From contig NZ_AZGK01000004.1 in assembly GCF_001435315.1 (NCBI RefSeq), forward strand, positions 124,001-188,000: DNA of 64,000 nt, in the 5' to 3' direction. Both the position numbers and the translations under genes were made by a program. The stretch's first letter is position 1, and the number at the start of each line of letters is the position of its first letter. The notes under the pieces were generated by a model. The model saw nothing but the letters and a program-made list of their open reading frames with translations, was not told the origin of the DNA and ran no database searches. Origin of the DNA: Lentilactobacillus parabuchneri DSM 5707 = NBRC 107865 (GTDB lineage Bacteria; Bacillota; Bacilli; Lactobacillales; Lactobacillaceae). This document shows positions 8,919 through 18,221 of this stretch, in pieces.

Positions 8919-11441
8919 TTACTTAAACTTTTCGAAATGTTCCGCCAAATATCGGGTCGTCAAACTCTGCGGATTGACAATCAAATCTTTTGGCCGGCCT
9001 TTTGCAACAATTTGGCCACCCTGATCGCCACCCCGGGGGCCCATGTCGATCAAGTAATCGGCGTTGGCCATTAAATCCAGGTCATGTGTGATCATCAAGA
9101 CGGTCGCCCCTTGGTCAATCAGCTGGGAGAACACCTTCAACAGCACGTGGACATCCAATGGGTGCAGTCCCACCGTTGGCTCATCGAAGATAAACAAAGT
9201 GTCATTTTGGCGGCTCTTCATGTGTGACGTGAGTTTTAGTCGCTGTGCCTCACCACCTGACAGACTGGGTGTCGATTCGCCGAGATGGAGATAGCCAAGT
9301 CCCATTTGTTGAAGGACCTGAAGCGTTTTGGAAATTGACGCGTCATCTTCAAATAACCCGATCGCATGGTCAACGTCATAGTCCAACACATCAGCAATTG
9401 ACATCCCGTTCCACTTAACTTTCAAAATATCTTGATTAAATCGTTTGCCACGGCACGTTGGACAAGTCTCAACCATGTCCGGCAGATACTGGATGTCTAA
9501 AGAAATTTCACCCGTCCCACCACATGTTGGACAAGCACCCTGTTTATTATTGTAAGAAAAGTAACTGGGCGTGTAATGATTCTTCTTGGCAGCCGGTAAC
9601 TGGGCAAACTTTGTGCGCAAATGATCCATAATGTTGGTATAGGTGGCCAGCGTTGATCTGGCATTTTTCCCAACCGGAGTGGCGTCAACACTGACAATGT
9701 GTTTCAGCCGACCAGGTTCAAAGTTGGCAATGTAGTCGGGAAGAGAGCGCCGATGAATTTTGGCTTGAAAGGCATCCAGTAATCCATCCAACACCAGCGT
9801 CGTTTTACCCGCGCCGGAAAAGCCGGTTATCGCAATCAAACGGTTAATCGGAAAATCAGCCGTAACGTCGTGTAAGTTAAAGCGGTGACTGATCGTCAAC
9901 GTCGCCTGGCCTTTCTCAAAGACATTTTTCTGGACAACATTTCGTGTCATCAACTTAGCCTGACCGGTCAGAAACGGGCCAATCAGTGACTGCTTGCTGG
10001 CGCGAATTTCTGCCGGCGTCCCCTGATCAATCACCTGACCGCCATTCACACCGGAACCGGGACCGATTTCAATGATGTAATCAGCCGCATCAATAATCGA
10101 TGTTTCGTGGTCGACCACCACCAATGAATTCCCCTGATCAACAAGTTGGTGGAAAATCTTGATCAAACCCGAAACGTTATCCGGATGCAGTCCGACTGAA
10201 GGCTCGTCCAAGACGTACAGCACACCGGTCGTTTGGGTGCGCAATGTCCGTCCCAACTGGATTCGCTGGAGTTCTCCGGTTGAAAGTGATGCGCCGGCAC
10301 GGTCCATCGTCAAATAGTCCAACCCCAGATCAAGTAACGGTTGGGTTTGATTCAACAATTCAGTCGTTAAATTCTTCGCGAGTGGCTGCATGTTTTCCGG
10401 CAGCCATTTTTTAATGCGTTTAACAAATGCCGGCAACTTGCCAATTGGCAGGTGACTGGCTTCCGCAATGTTCATACCGTCAATCAGCTGGGTTAACCGA
10501 TCCGGATTCATCCGGGTACCGTGACACAGCGGGCAGGTGAAAAATCGGTAGAATCGGTTGAGCCGTTTTAATGCGACTTCACTTTTAGTGGTGCTCATAC
10601 TATCTTCCACCGCGTTATAGGCATTTTCGTAAAGCGCGTTATCCATATGGAAAACCCGGCCGTTTTTGCTGGGGATATCAATCGCAAAATGTTCCTGCTT
10701 GCCGTGGAGAACCATGTCTTTTTCTTGAGCAGTCAGTTGGTTATATGGGACATCGATTCGAACCCCCGCAGCTTGGGCCACGATCGGCATAAAGTTGCGC
10801 CCAGGAATCCGCCAAGCAGCCACAGCCCCGTCTCGAATCGTTTTCGTTTGATCCCCAATGAGCTGATTTGGATCCAGTTGCTTGGTAATCCCCAAGCCCT
10901 CACACTTTGGACAGGCACCGTCTGAATTAAACGCAAAGTCTTCGGCGCCAAATGCGCGAAATTTCACGCCGCAAGTTGGACAGGTAATGATGCCCATTTG
11001 ATCACCCATCACGTCCATCGCTTCGGCAATCTTAATTGTCGGTGGCACCTGATGTCCATTTGGGCACTTTGGCGACCCCAAGCGGGAATACATCAACCGC
11101 AAAACGTTGAAAATTTCCGTCATGGTTCCAACAGTTGACCGGGCACCAGGCACGGTTGGTCGTTGTCTTAATGCCAGCGCAGACGGAATATGCTTGACCG
11201 AATCAACATCGGCACGGCCGACTTGGCTAATCCGCCGACGAGTGTATGTTGCTAATGAATCCAAATAACGACGGGCACCTTCGGAATACAAAATCCCCAT
11301 CGCCAAAGAAGATTTTCCTGAGCCGGACAGCCCCGAAATGGCAACGAATTGATGCAACGGGATATTAACGTTGATATTTTTTAAATTATTCACTTTTCCC
11401 CCAACCACCTCAATGTGATCGGGCAATTTGTTTGCTGGCAT
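8919..11441 (-). CDS. UvrA2-like excinuclease paralogue (dual ABC ATPase)
   Basis: The protein has 840 residues, about 100 shorter than housekeeping UvrA. It has two ABC halves: Walker A GLSGSGKSS near residue 40 and GFSGAGKTT near 545, signatures LSTGELQR and LSGGEAQR, and Walker B motifs ending LDEPSVGLHP and FDEPTVGLHP. Two zinc-binding CxxC pairs per half survive (CPTCG...CPKC and CPTCGG...CPTC). The shorter length fits the UvrA2 group, which lacks or reduces the UvrB-interaction region and is often linked to tolerance of DNA-binding drugs. The main uvrA is expected elsewhere with uvrB. It is a monocistronic minus-strand unit downstream of the pyr operon. Confidence 0.82.
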   Translation of the reverse strand: MPANKLPDHIEVVGGKVNNLKNINVNIPLHQFVAISGLSGSGKSSLAMGILYSEGARRYLDSLATYTRRRISQVGRADVDSVKHIPSALALRQRPTVPGARSTVGTMTEIFNVLRLMYSRLGSPKCPNGHQVPPTIKIAEAMDVMGDQMGIITCPTCGVKFRAFGAEDFAFNSDGACPKCEGLGITKQLDPNQLIGDQTKTIRDGAVAAWRIPGRNFMPIVAQAAGVRIDVPYNQLTAQEKDMVLHGKQEHFAIDIPSKNGRVFHMDNALYENAYNAVEDSMSTTKSEVALKRLNRFYRFFTCPLCHGTRMNPDRLTQLIDGMNIAEASHLPIGKLPAFVKRIKKWLPENMQPLAKNLTTELLNQTQPLLDLGLDYLTMDRAGASLSTGELQRIQLGRTLRTQTTGVLYVLDEPSVGLHPDNVSGLIKIFHQLVDQGNSLVVVDHETSIIDAADYIIEIGPGSGVNGGQVIDQGTPAEIRASKQSLIGPFLTGQAKLMTRNVVQKNVFEKGQATLTISHRFNLHDVTADFPINRLIAITGFSGAGKTTLVLDGLLDAFQAKIHRRSLPDYIANFEPGRLKHIVSVDATPVGKNARSTLATYTNIMDHLRTKFAQLPAAKKNHYTPSYFSYNNKQGACPTCGGTGEISLDIQYLPDMVETCPTCRGKRFNQDILKVKWNGMSIADVLDYDVDHAIGLFEDDASISKTLQVLQQMGLGYLHLGESTPSLSGGEAQRLKLTSHMKSRQNDTLFIFDEPTVGLHPLDVHVLLKVFSQLIDQGATVLMITHDLDLMANADYLIDMGPRGGDQGGQIVAKGRPKDLIVNPQSLTTRYLAEHFEKFK

Positions 11442-11503
11442 ATAACGACTCCTTTTGAAAATATGATTAATTTAATTCTAACGCAGCAAGAACTTTTGCG
11501 AAC

Positions 11504-11533
11504 AAAAAAAGCCAAACCATTACTGGTTCGACT
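11504..11533 (-). terminator. Terminator of the pyrFED operon
   Basis: On the minus strand AGTCGAACCA pairs (two G-U pairs) with TGGTTTGGCT around a 4-nt loop, followed by seven T residues, 14 bp after the pyrD stop. Confidence 0.85.
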
Positions 11534-11546
11534 CTCATTATTTTAC

Positions 11547-12491
11547 TCAGATTGTCTTTAATTTTCCTCTGAAGTCATCAAGCGTTTGGTACCCTTTTTT
11601 GTCCATAATTTCTTCAAGTTCTTTAGAAATTCGTTCAAAAATTGGCGTTCCTTCATATCCAAAGGCAGTTCCAATTTGAACTAAGTCGGCACCACACAAA
11701 ACGTGTTCGAAGACATCCATACCGGACTTGATACCACCCGTTCCAATAATTGAAATTCGCGGATCGAGCCGTTGCCGAAGGGCACGAACGTTGGCCAATG
11801 CGGTCGGCTTAACGTAATCGCCACCGAGGCCGCCAAAACCACCCTTAGGCTTGATGACAACTGATTCGGTTTCTGGATCGACAACCAAGCCATTACCAAT
11901 CGAATTAATCACATTGATATAAGTCACTGGAAAATCGTTCAACACTTCTGAAATGCCATTAAATTGGTTAAAGTCAAAGTATGGTGGTAATTTTAATCCA
12001 AGTGGCTTTTTGAAGAATTTGAACGTTGCGGTCAACACATCACGAACGGCATCAAAGTCATAACCAACTTGAGACTTACCGGCAACGTTAGGACAAGAGA
12101 GGTTCAATTCAGTTAAGCCGTCAAACGCACTTTCCTGAACTTTTTTGAGCATCTCAATGTTTTGGTCAATTGATAATCCGGCAACTGATAGAATAACCTG
12201 CTTGCCATTTTGACCTTGGTTTTCTTCAGCAAATTTCAGATAATAATCGATGCCGTGGTTCGGCAGGCCCATCGAGTTAATGCTTCCAAGTGGCAAAGCC
12301 TTCATCCGTGGGCTTTCGTTTCCGGCCCGCTCTTCTGGAGTGGCACTTTTGGTCACACAGCCACCAGCCATTGAGTCGAGCGTCTTCTCCAGTTCGTCGG
12401 TGGTTGAGCAGCGAACACCGGCAGCATTTAATAGTAGGTTATCAAATTTGTAATCACCAATGTGTGAGGCGAGTGAGATTTTAGTTTGCAT
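11547..12491 (-). CDS. pyrD: Dihydroorotate dehydrogenase, class 1A
   Basis: The start at 12491 (MQTKISLASHIG) is preceded by GGGAGGAAG and overlaps the end of pyrE by 11 bp, giving 314 residues. It oxidises dihydroorotate to orotate using FMN in the cytosol. The ELNLSCPNVAGK segment is the class 1A active-site loop with the catalytic Cys, and the C-terminal GTGGIKSG and GADLVQIGTA segments bind FMN phosphate. Class 1A enzymes use fumarate as acceptor and need no PyrK partner; none is present next door. It is the last gene of pyrF-pyrE-pyrD, probably translationally coupled to pyrE. Confidence 0.93.
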   Translation of the reverse strand: MQTKISLASHIGDYKFDNLLLNAAGVRCSTTDELEKTLDSMAGGCVTKSATPEERAGNESPRMKALPLGSINSMGLPNHGIDYYLKFAEENQGQNGKQVILSVAGLSIDQNIEMLKKVQESAFDGLTELNLSCPNVAGKSQVGYDFDAVRDVLTATFKFFKKPLGLKLPPYFDFNQFNGISEVLNDFPVTYINVINSIGNGLVVDPETESVVIKPKGGFGGLGGDYVKPTALANVRALRQRLDPRISIIGTGGIKSGMDVFEHVLCGADLVQIGTAFGYEGTPIFERISKELEEIMDKKGYQTLDDFRGKLKTI

Positions 12492-13128
12492 TTGCTTCCT
12501 CCCGTTTTGTCCAGTCCCAAGGGGCTTTGTGCCAGGTTGATAAACGTGAATATTCTTCATCTGAGAATTTATTTTCTTTGTGGCCCTGCGCAATTAAATC
12601 GGCATAGCTGAGTAATGGGACCAACTTTGTATCGGCATCAGCGAAGTTTTTGTCTGCATCGGGCAAGCCGTACGTGAAGACTGAAGCGACGCCGATAACG
12701 TTTACGCCTTCGTTTCGAACCGCTTTGACGGCTCCCAACACACTTCCGCCGGTTGAAATTAAATCATCAATCAAGACAACCTTGTCGTCCTTGGTAATTC
12801 GGCCTTCAATCTGCTTTCCGGCACCATGATCCTTTGGCTTGGCCCGGACGTATATTAATGGTAGATTCAATCGTTCAGCTACCCATGCAGCGTGGGGAAT
12901 CCCTGCCGTTGCAACGCCGCCGATGACGGTTGCGTCCGGATAGTTGTTCTTAATATTTTCAGCCAAGCCGTCAGCAATCATGTCTCTCAATGATGGAATC
13001 GAGATTGTCAATCTAAAGTCGGTATAGATTGGGCTTAAAATACCGCTGGCATATCTAAATGGCTTTTCAAGGTTGATGCTGACAATTTGGTGATCAATCA
13101 GTGATTGAATGATTTGATTAGTTTGCAT
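12481..13128 (-). CDS. pyrE: Orotate phosphoribosyltransferase
   Basis: The 215-residue cytosolic enzyme joins orotate and PRPP to make orotidine 5'-phosphate. The PRPP-binding motif VVLIDDLISTGGS is intact near residue 120, and the YVRAKPKDHG loop supplies the catalytic Lys residues. Length fits the family. Its start overlaps the pyrF stop by 11 bp and its end overlaps pyrD by 11 bp, so all three genes are tightly coupled. Confidence 0.95.
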   Translation of the reverse strand: MQTNQIIQSLIDHQIVSINLEKPFRYASGILSPIYTDFRLTISIPSLRDMIADGLAENIKNNYPDATVIGGVATAGIPHAAWVAERLNLPLIYVRAKPKDHGAGKQIEGRITKDDKVVLIDDLISTGGSVLGAVKAVRNEGVNVIGVASVFTYGLPDADKNFADADTKLVPLLSYADLIAQGHKENKFSDEEYSRLSTWHKAPWDWTKREEANAN

Positions 13129-13837
13129 AATTCCACTCCTCTAACATTTTATGATATGCGGCAACCGGATTTTCGGCGCGAATAATCGGTCGGCCGACGA
13201 CCAAAGCCGAACTGCCATATTCAGCAGCCTGCTTAGGAGTCGCGGTTCTTGACTGGTCATCCTTGGGAAAGTTGGCTGGCCGAATTCCTGGGGTCACGTA
13301 CAAGAAGTCGTCGCCAACCTGTTCTTTTAACGAGCTCACTTCAAGAGGTGACGTGATAACACCATCGGCACCGGATTTTTTAGCTAACTTGGCCAGTGAA
13401 ACAACTTGATCGACCATATCTAGCTTGCAGTTTTGCTCATGCTTTAGGGCATCTTCGGTAATGGAGGTTAACTCGGTTACCGCAAGTAATTTCGGCGTTG
13501 GCACACCAGCTTCTTCGCTTCCTAGTTCCAACCCTTCCTTAGCTGCGGCAATCATTTCTGATCCCCCCAGTGCGTGGACAGTTGTGTAAGTCACACCCAT
13601 CCGACCGATTTGCATCATTCCCATCTTAACGGTATTGGGGATGTCTTGAAGTTTTAGGTCCAAGAATATTTTAAAGCCTTTGTTCAATAGCTCCTTGACA
13701 ATTTCGGGGCCCTCACCATAAAACAGTTCCATGCCGATCTTGACGGTCATCCCTTCATCAGTCGGAAACTGGTTGATAATCTTGAACAAGCCTTCTCGAT
13801 TCCAAACATCAAGTGATACAATTAACGGTCCTCGCAT
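13118..13837 (-). CDS. pyrF: Orotidine 5'-phosphate decarboxylase
   Basis: The start at 13837 (MRGPLIVSLDV) follows a strong CAGGAGGG site; the reading frame is open further upstream but runs through the attenuator. The 239-residue enzyme converts OMP to UMP. The catalytic tetrad motif is seen as FLDLKLQDIPNT (Asp-Lys-Asp), and the C-terminal VTPGIR and VVGRPI segments hold phosphate. It is the first gene of a short pyr operon; pyrB, pyrC, carA/B and pyrR are not in the window. Confidence 0.95.
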   Translation of the reverse strand: MRGPLIVSLDVWNREGLFKIINQFPTDEGMTVKIGMELFYGEGPEIVKELLNKGFKIFLDLKLQDIPNTVKMGMMQIGRMGVTYTTVHALGGSEMIAAAKEGLELGSEEAGVPTPKLLAVTELTSITEDALKHEQNCKLDMVDQVVSLAKLAKKSGADGVITSPLEVSSLKEQVGDDFLYVTPGIRPANFPKDDQSRTATPKQAAEYGSSALVVGRPIIRAENPVAAYHKMLEEWNYAN

Positions 13838-13861
13838 AATTACCCTCCTGGTTGATTGCAG

Positions 13862-13985
13862 AAAAAGAGCCCGAGACTGCAGAACTCGGTACATCCCTGC
13901 ACCAATCCCTGTAAAATCACGGACTCTTAGATTATTTGTCGTCCGCTTTTGGCCTCTCTGAACCAAATTAAAGCTCTTTTATTTG
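13862..13985 (-). promoter_or_regulatory. PyrR-type transcription attenuator leader of pyrFED
   Basis: On the minus strand the leader carries GGTTCAGAGAGGCC (13964-13951), close to the conserved PyrR RNA-binding loop with its CAGAGAGG core. It ends in a terminator (CCGAG/CTCGG stem followed by GCTCTTTTT at 13862-13889) just before the pyrF ribosome binding site. An upstream AAAAGAGC (13980-13973) can pair with the terminator's 3' arm as an alternative fold. In this known mechanism UMP-bound PyrR stabilises termination. I infer UMP-repressed attenuation. Confidence 0.8.
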
Positions 13986-13991
13986 TTTATA

Positions 13992-14020
13992 ACTTTATCA
14001 CGTTGATCGAGGTTGTTCAA
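13992..14020 (-). promoter_or_regulatory. Putative promoter of pyrFED
   Basis: On the minus strand TTGAAC (-35) and TAAAGT (-10) are separated by 17 bp and lie just upstream of the PyrR leader. The -10 is weak by consensus. Confidence 0.5.
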
Positions 14021-14181
14021 GTAGAATTTGTTGAGCTGCTTAATCAACCTTCTTTGGTGAAGGGTCACAGATAATCGGATCATCTAAATGAAACGCCCTT
14101 GCATTCACATAATTTCCATGGCATAATACGAACAGCTTAAAAATAAAGAATGTCAGCGAGCATTCATTTGGAGGAACGAAA

Positions 14182-15420
14182 ATGGAAAATACAAATGCAC
14201 TTACGCACAGCCATGCTTTTACGAAGAATCAGAAATGGGTCATTGCCTCGACCAGTTCAGGATTCGCGTTGGAAAATATGGATGTGCTATTTTTATCTTT
14301 TGCGATGAGTTCAATGATTGGCCAACTTCACTTGAGTGGCGGCGCTGCCGGTTTGATTGGGTCAATCACCAACCTGGGAATGCTGTTCGGCGGCATTATG
14401 TTTGGCTTAATTGGTGATCGTTTTGGCCGGGTTAAAACATTTACCTACACAATTTTCATCTTCGCGTTCGCCACTGCCATGATGGCCTTCGCCAATAACA
14501 TTACGTTAATCTACATCTTGCGGTTTCTTGCCGGAATTGGGGCGGGTGGTGAATATGGCGTCGGTATCGCAATGATTGCCGAATCCTTCCACAAGAACCA
14601 AATTGGGAAAATGACTTCCGTTGCCGCAATCGGCGGGCAGATTGGTGCGATCTTAGCCGCCATCACCGCCGCAATCGTCATTCCTCATTTAGGATGGCAC
14701 GCCCTATTCCTCGTTGGAATTGTGCCGGTTGTTCTGACCTACTTTGTCAGACGACATTTAAGCGAAACTGCTGAATTTGTACAAGCAAAGAAGCAGGAAA
14801 AAGAATCCACCAGCAAGGCCGTCTTTAAATACATGTTCAGTTCACCAAAATTAGCTTATCAAAGCTTTGCACTGATGATTATGACGACCGTTCAAATTGC
14901 AGGTTACTTTGGCTTAATGAACTGGTTGCCAATCATTGTTCAAAAACAATTGGGCCTAAGCGTTTCGGGTTCATCACTGTGGATGATTTCAACCATCATT
15001 GGCATGAGTCTGGGAATGATTACTTTCGGGTCAATTCTTGATTTCTTCGGACCACGCCGGGCATTTGGCATCTTCCTTATTGCTTCTGCCGCAATGGTCT
15101 TTACCATCACATTGGCACACAACACAATTTCACTGCTCATCATTGGTGCCATCGTCGGCTTCTTCTCAAACGGCATGTTTGGTGGCTACGGTGCGGTAAT
15201 CAGCCGACTGTACCCTACAGAAATTCGGTCGACCGCAAATAACATTATCGTCAACATTGGCCGGGCAATTGGAGGCTTCTCATCAGTGGTTATCGGCATC
15301 CTGATGGATAACTACTCACTGACTGTTGTCATGGGATTTCTCTCAATTCTCTACATCATCAGTTTCATGACCATGATCACATTGCCGGGATTAAAGAAAA
15401 TGACGTTAAAACGTGCATAA
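14182..15420 (+). CDS. MFS metabolite:proton symporter
   Basis: The 412-residue protein starts after GGAGG and has about 12 TM helices. It carries GLIGDRFGRVKTF between TM2 and TM3, and RFLAGIGAGGEYGVG in TM4, which is the sugar/aromatic-acid porter type of signature (the GGEYG form is common in AAHS and related carboxylate or aromatic acid symporters). The second half repeats GSILDFFGPRRAFG. An organic acid or aromatic substrate is a guess from family. It is a single gene divergent from the pyr operon with a strong terminator. Confidence 0.8.
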   Translation: MENTNALTHSHAFTKNQKWVIASTSSGFALENMDVLFLSFAMSSMIGQLHLSGGAAGLIGSITNLGMLFGGIMFGLIGDRFGRVKTFTYTIFIFAFATAMMAFANNITLIYILRFLAGIGAGGEYGVGIAMIAESFHKNQIGKMTSVAAIGGQIGAILAAITAAIVIPHLGWHALFLVGIVPVVLTYFVRRHLSETAEFVQAKKQEKESTSKAVFKYMFSSPKLAYQSFALMIMTTVQIAGYFGLMNWLPIIVQKQLGLSVSGSSLWMISTIIGMSLGMITFGSILDFFGPRRAFGIFLIASAAMVFTITLAHNTISLLIIGAIVGFFSNGMFGGYGAVISRLYPTEIRSTANNIIVNIGRAIGGFSSVVIGILMDNYSLTVVMGFLSILYIISFMTMITLPGLKKMTLKRA

Positions 15421-15435
15421 ATATTGCAAATCAGC

Positions 15436-15467
15436 AAAAATCGCCAACAATTTGTTGGCGATTTTTT
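15436..15467 (+). terminator. Rho-independent terminator
   Basis: ATCGCCAAC/GTTGGCGAT stem with a 5-nt loop and T7 run, 15 bp after the MFS stop; A run on the other side makes it symmetrical. Confidence 0.9.
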
Positions 15468-15592
15468 TAGTTAATTTGAATATTTCCCTATAATAGTCGA
15501 TAATGGTTGTATATACATATTCTGGAGGATTTTAACAATTATTATTTAAGCGAAAACTCGTCAGGCAATTCGAAAGGTAGGTCAAAATAGTA

Positions 15593-16228
15593 ATGGAAAA
15601 AATTATTGCGTTTGATATGGACGGAACGGTCGCAGAGACTTTCCCGGTGATTTTTGATTCGTTTAGGCGCACAGTACACGACTACACCGATAAATGGATT
15701 AGCAATCAGGTCATTTTGGCCACCTTTGGCGCAAATGAAGTTGGCATGTTAAAGGAATTGATTCCTAATTATTCTGATGAAGTTTTGGCAAGCTTTCACG
15801 AGAACTACCGCAGAGCGCATTTACAATTGCGGCACCCGTTTGATGGGATCGAAAAGTTAATTAAAGAGTTACATGAACGAGACGTGATCACGCCGATGAT
15901 TACTGGAAAAGGCGAGCAAAGTCTAACGGTCAGCCTGGATTCTCTTGGCCTCAACGACGCCTTCTCGCCGGTTATGTCCGGGTCTCCAGACGGCTCAATC
16001 AAAGCCAAACAATTTGGTGAAGTCATTAAACAATTCAAGTTAACACCAGAAGACATGGCTTATATCGGAGATGCCTCAACCGACGTTGTTGCCTGTAAGC
16101 AGGCAGGTATCAAGTGTTACTCAGCTGCTTGGTCGATTAATGCCAAGCCTGAAGAGCTGGAGAAAATCAATCCTGGTGAGGTTTATACTTCGGTCGAACA
16201 ATTACGAGAGACACTTATCAACAATTAA
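15593..16228 (+). CDS. HAD-family hydrolase (phosphoglycolate phosphatase/PpaX-like)
   Basis: The 211-residue protein has the HAD motif I FDMDGTVAET with nucleophile Asp (residue 8) and general acid Asp (10). Motif II is MITGKG (Thr near residue 103), motif III Lys is in the SIKAKQFG segment, and motif IV is YIGDASTDV. A helical cap (about 15-85) places it in subfamily IA with Gph and PpaX. It should dephosphorylate a small phosphorylated metabolite; the substrate is unknown. The ribosome binding site (GAAAGGTAGG) is rather far from the ATG. It stands alone with its own terminator. Confidence 0.82.
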   Translation: MEKIIAFDMDGTVAETFPVIFDSFRRTVHDYTDKWISNQVILATFGANEVGMLKELIPNYSDEVLASFHENYRRAHLQLRHPFDGIEKLIKELHERDVITPMITGKGEQSLTVSLDSLGLNDAFSPVMSGSPDGSIKAKQFGEVIKQFKLTPEDMAYIGDASTDVVACKQAGIKCYSAAWSINAKPEELEKINPGEVYTSVEQLRETLINN

Positions 16229-16238
16229 TTTCAAAACA

Positions 16239-16280
16239 AGGGGTTGGGCAAAGCTAAAAGTTTTGCTTCAACCTCTTTTT
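16239..16280 (+). terminator. Rho-independent terminator
   Basis: A long imperfect stem AGGGGTTGGGCAAAGC against GTTTTGCTTCAACCTCT closes a small loop and is followed by T5. Confidence 0.85.
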
Positions 16281-16381
16281 AGCCTGACTGTTACCTAGCA
16301 GATTCGTGCGCCAAATAGAAACTTTCAGCGTATAATCAAAATCAACGAAACAAATTTGATTGATGAAGGGAATTGATTTTT

Positions 16382-17260
16382 ATGAAAATTCAAGAAGGTT
16401 ACATGCCATTTCACGGATACCAGACCTACTACCGGATTGTCGGCGAAAAGACACCTGGCAAGGCACCGCTGCTTTTAATTCACGGTGGACCGGGTTCTTC
16501 TCATAATTATTTTGAACTACTGGATGATTACGCCGAGACCGGCCGCCAATTAATTATGTATGACCAGGTCGGCTGTGGTAAATCATCAATTCCAGACGAC
16601 GAATCAGTCTATGTCAAAGAGACCTGGGCGGAGGAATTAATCGCCTTACGTCAATATCTTCATTTGGATCACGTACATATGTTGGGCCAATCGTGGGGCG
16701 GAATGTTGGAAATGCTTTACTTGACGCACTACAGCCAAGAAGGCGTTAAAAGTGTCATGATCGATGGCTCTCCCGCTTCAATTCAATTGTGGATTAAAGA
16801 GCAACACCGACTCATTAAGTATTTGAGTTATGAAGACCGCCAAGCAATCGCTGAAGCCGAGCGGACCGGTGATTTTAGCGGCCCTAAATATTTGGCTGCC
16901 AACGACCGTTACATGGAGCGTTACTGCTGGGACGACCCTGATGAAAACTCACCTGAACCCTTAAGACGGCCAACCAACGGAAAAAAGGCCAGTCTGATCG
17001 CCGAAGGTCCCAATGAGTTTACTGAAAACGGCACAATTAGTGATTTTGATGTTACCGATGACTTGAAGAACATCCACGTCCCAGTCCTGGTCACAAACGG
17101 CACTGATGACCTCTGCACGCCGTTGATTGCCAAATCAGTATACGATCACATTCCTAACGCAAAATGGCACCTGTTCGCTAACAGTCGTCATTTAGCCCTA
17201 TTAGATCAGCACGACGAATTTATCAGCGTTTTGGATAACTGGCTGAACGAGAATGATTAG
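16382..17260 (+). CDS. pepI: Proline iminopeptidase (alpha/beta hydrolase)
   Basis: The start at 16382 (MKIQEGYMPFHG) has AAGGGA upstream; an in-frame Met three codons earlier does not. The 292-residue protein closely resembles the known lactobacillus PepI in its N-terminal segment, HGGPGSSHNYFE oxyanion region (residues 34-45), nucleophile elbow GQSWGG (Ser104), TNGTDDLCTP (acid) and SRHLAL (His). It cleaves N-terminal proline from peptides in the cytosol, useful for proline-rich peptides. Its stop is 2 bp before yaaA, so the two are co-transcribed. Confidence 0.9.
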   Translation: MKIQEGYMPFHGYQTYYRIVGEKTPGKAPLLLIHGGPGSSHNYFELLDDYAETGRQLIMYDQVGCGKSSIPDDESVYVKETWAEELIALRQYLHLDHVHMLGQSWGGMLEMLYLTHYSQEGVKSVMIDGSPASIQLWIKEQHRLIKYLSYEDRQAIAEAERTGDFSGPKYLAANDRYMERYCWDDPDENSPEPLRRPTNGKKASLIAEGPNEFTENGTISDFDVTDDLKNIHVPVLVTNGTDDLCTPLIAKSVYDHIPNAKWHLFANSRHLALLDQHDEFISVLDNWLNEND

Positions 17261-17262
17261 CG

Positions 17263-18018
17263 ATGAAAGTTATTATTTCTCCAGCTAAGAAAATGGTCGT
17301 CAATCTTGATGATTTTGATGTCTTGGGACTCCCCATGTATCTGGATCAAGCCACAGAAATTTTGGCGGCGTTACGCCAATTAAGTTATGATCAGCTCAAA
17401 CAGCTATGGCACGCCAGCGAAAAGCTGACTCAAGCCAGTTATGACCAACTGCAACAGATTGACTTACATCAGCGCCTAACACCCGCAATTTTGAGCTTTT
17501 CGGGCATCCAGTATCAATATATGGCACCAGATCTGTTAAGTAAGGATGGGTTAGATTATCTGCAAGGTCATTTAAGAATTCTTTCGGGGCTTTACGGAAT
17601 TTTACAGCCATTCGATGGTGTTGTGCCCTATCGTTTTGACATGGACTCACGTTTGGCAATCGGCACTGCTAACAACATGTATCAGTACTGGGGCGATCGC
17701 ATTTATCGGGCACTTGCCGACGACGGGCCAATTATCAACTTGGCTTCTCAAGAATATTCGAAAACGATCACAAAATTTCTGAAACCTGACGATCAGTTCA
17801 TTGGCATCACGTTTGGTCACTTGGTGGATGGCCAAATCAAAACCCGAGCGACTTTCGCCAAGATGGCGCGTGGGGAAATGGTCCGATTCATGGCGGAGCG
17901 CCACATCACCGACGTAGCTGAACTCACTCAATTCGATTCGCCCAACTACCAGTTTGACGAGGCCAATTCCACCGATACCAATTTAGTTTTTCTGCGTCAA
18001 TCAGCAGTGGATAAGTAA
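17263..18018 (+). CDS. yaaA: YaaA family peroxide stress protein
   Basis: The 251-residue cytosolic protein begins MKVIISPAKKM, the hallmark of YaaA (DUF328), and keeps the LSGLYGILQPFDGVVPYR core and the C-terminal KMARGEMVRFM segment. In E. coli YaaA lowers free intracellular iron under peroxide stress and binds DNA; the chemistry is unresolved. Here it directly follows pepI in a two-gene operon, an association I read as shared transcription only. Confidence 0.92.
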   Translation: MKVIISPAKKMVVNLDDFDVLGLPMYLDQATEILAALRQLSYDQLKQLWHASEKLTQASYDQLQQIDLHQRLTPAILSFSGIQYQYMAPDLLSKDGLDYLQGHLRILSGLYGILQPFDGVVPYRFDMDSRLAIGTANNMYQYWGDRIYRALADDGPIINLASQEYSKTITKFLKPDDQFIGITFGHLVDGQIKTRATFAKMARGEMVRFMAERHITDVAELTQFDSPNYQFDEANSTDTNLVFLRQSAVDK

Positions 18019-18060
18019 ACTGGGAGTGTGTAACAAAAACCGGTTAGGTTCCAAAATACA

Positions 18061-18107
18061 AAAAAATGGTCCAAACATCCTAGGATTGGATGATTGGATC
18101 ATTTTTT
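18061..18107 (+). terminator. Terminator of pepI-yaaA
   Basis: ATGGTCCAA-CATCC pairs with GGATG-TTGGATCAT around a short loop, flanked by A6 on the left and T6 on the right. Confidence 0.85.
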
Positions 18108-18152
18108 ATACGACCTATTTCGGGCGATTCGGCTGAGTCTTATTTGCGCCAA

Positions 18153-18201
18153 AAAGGGACTGTGACAAAACTAACGTTTTGCTAGCAGCCCCTTGTTTTT
18201 T
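18153..18201. terminator. Bidirectional hairpin between yaaA and purD
   Basis: AAGGGACTG and CAAAAC pair with GTTTTG and CAGCCCCTT, with A5 to the left and T6 to the right. It can stop transcription from either side, including read-through from the purine operon. Confidence 0.75.
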
Positions 18202-18221
18202 CAATTTTATATAGCCGGAAC

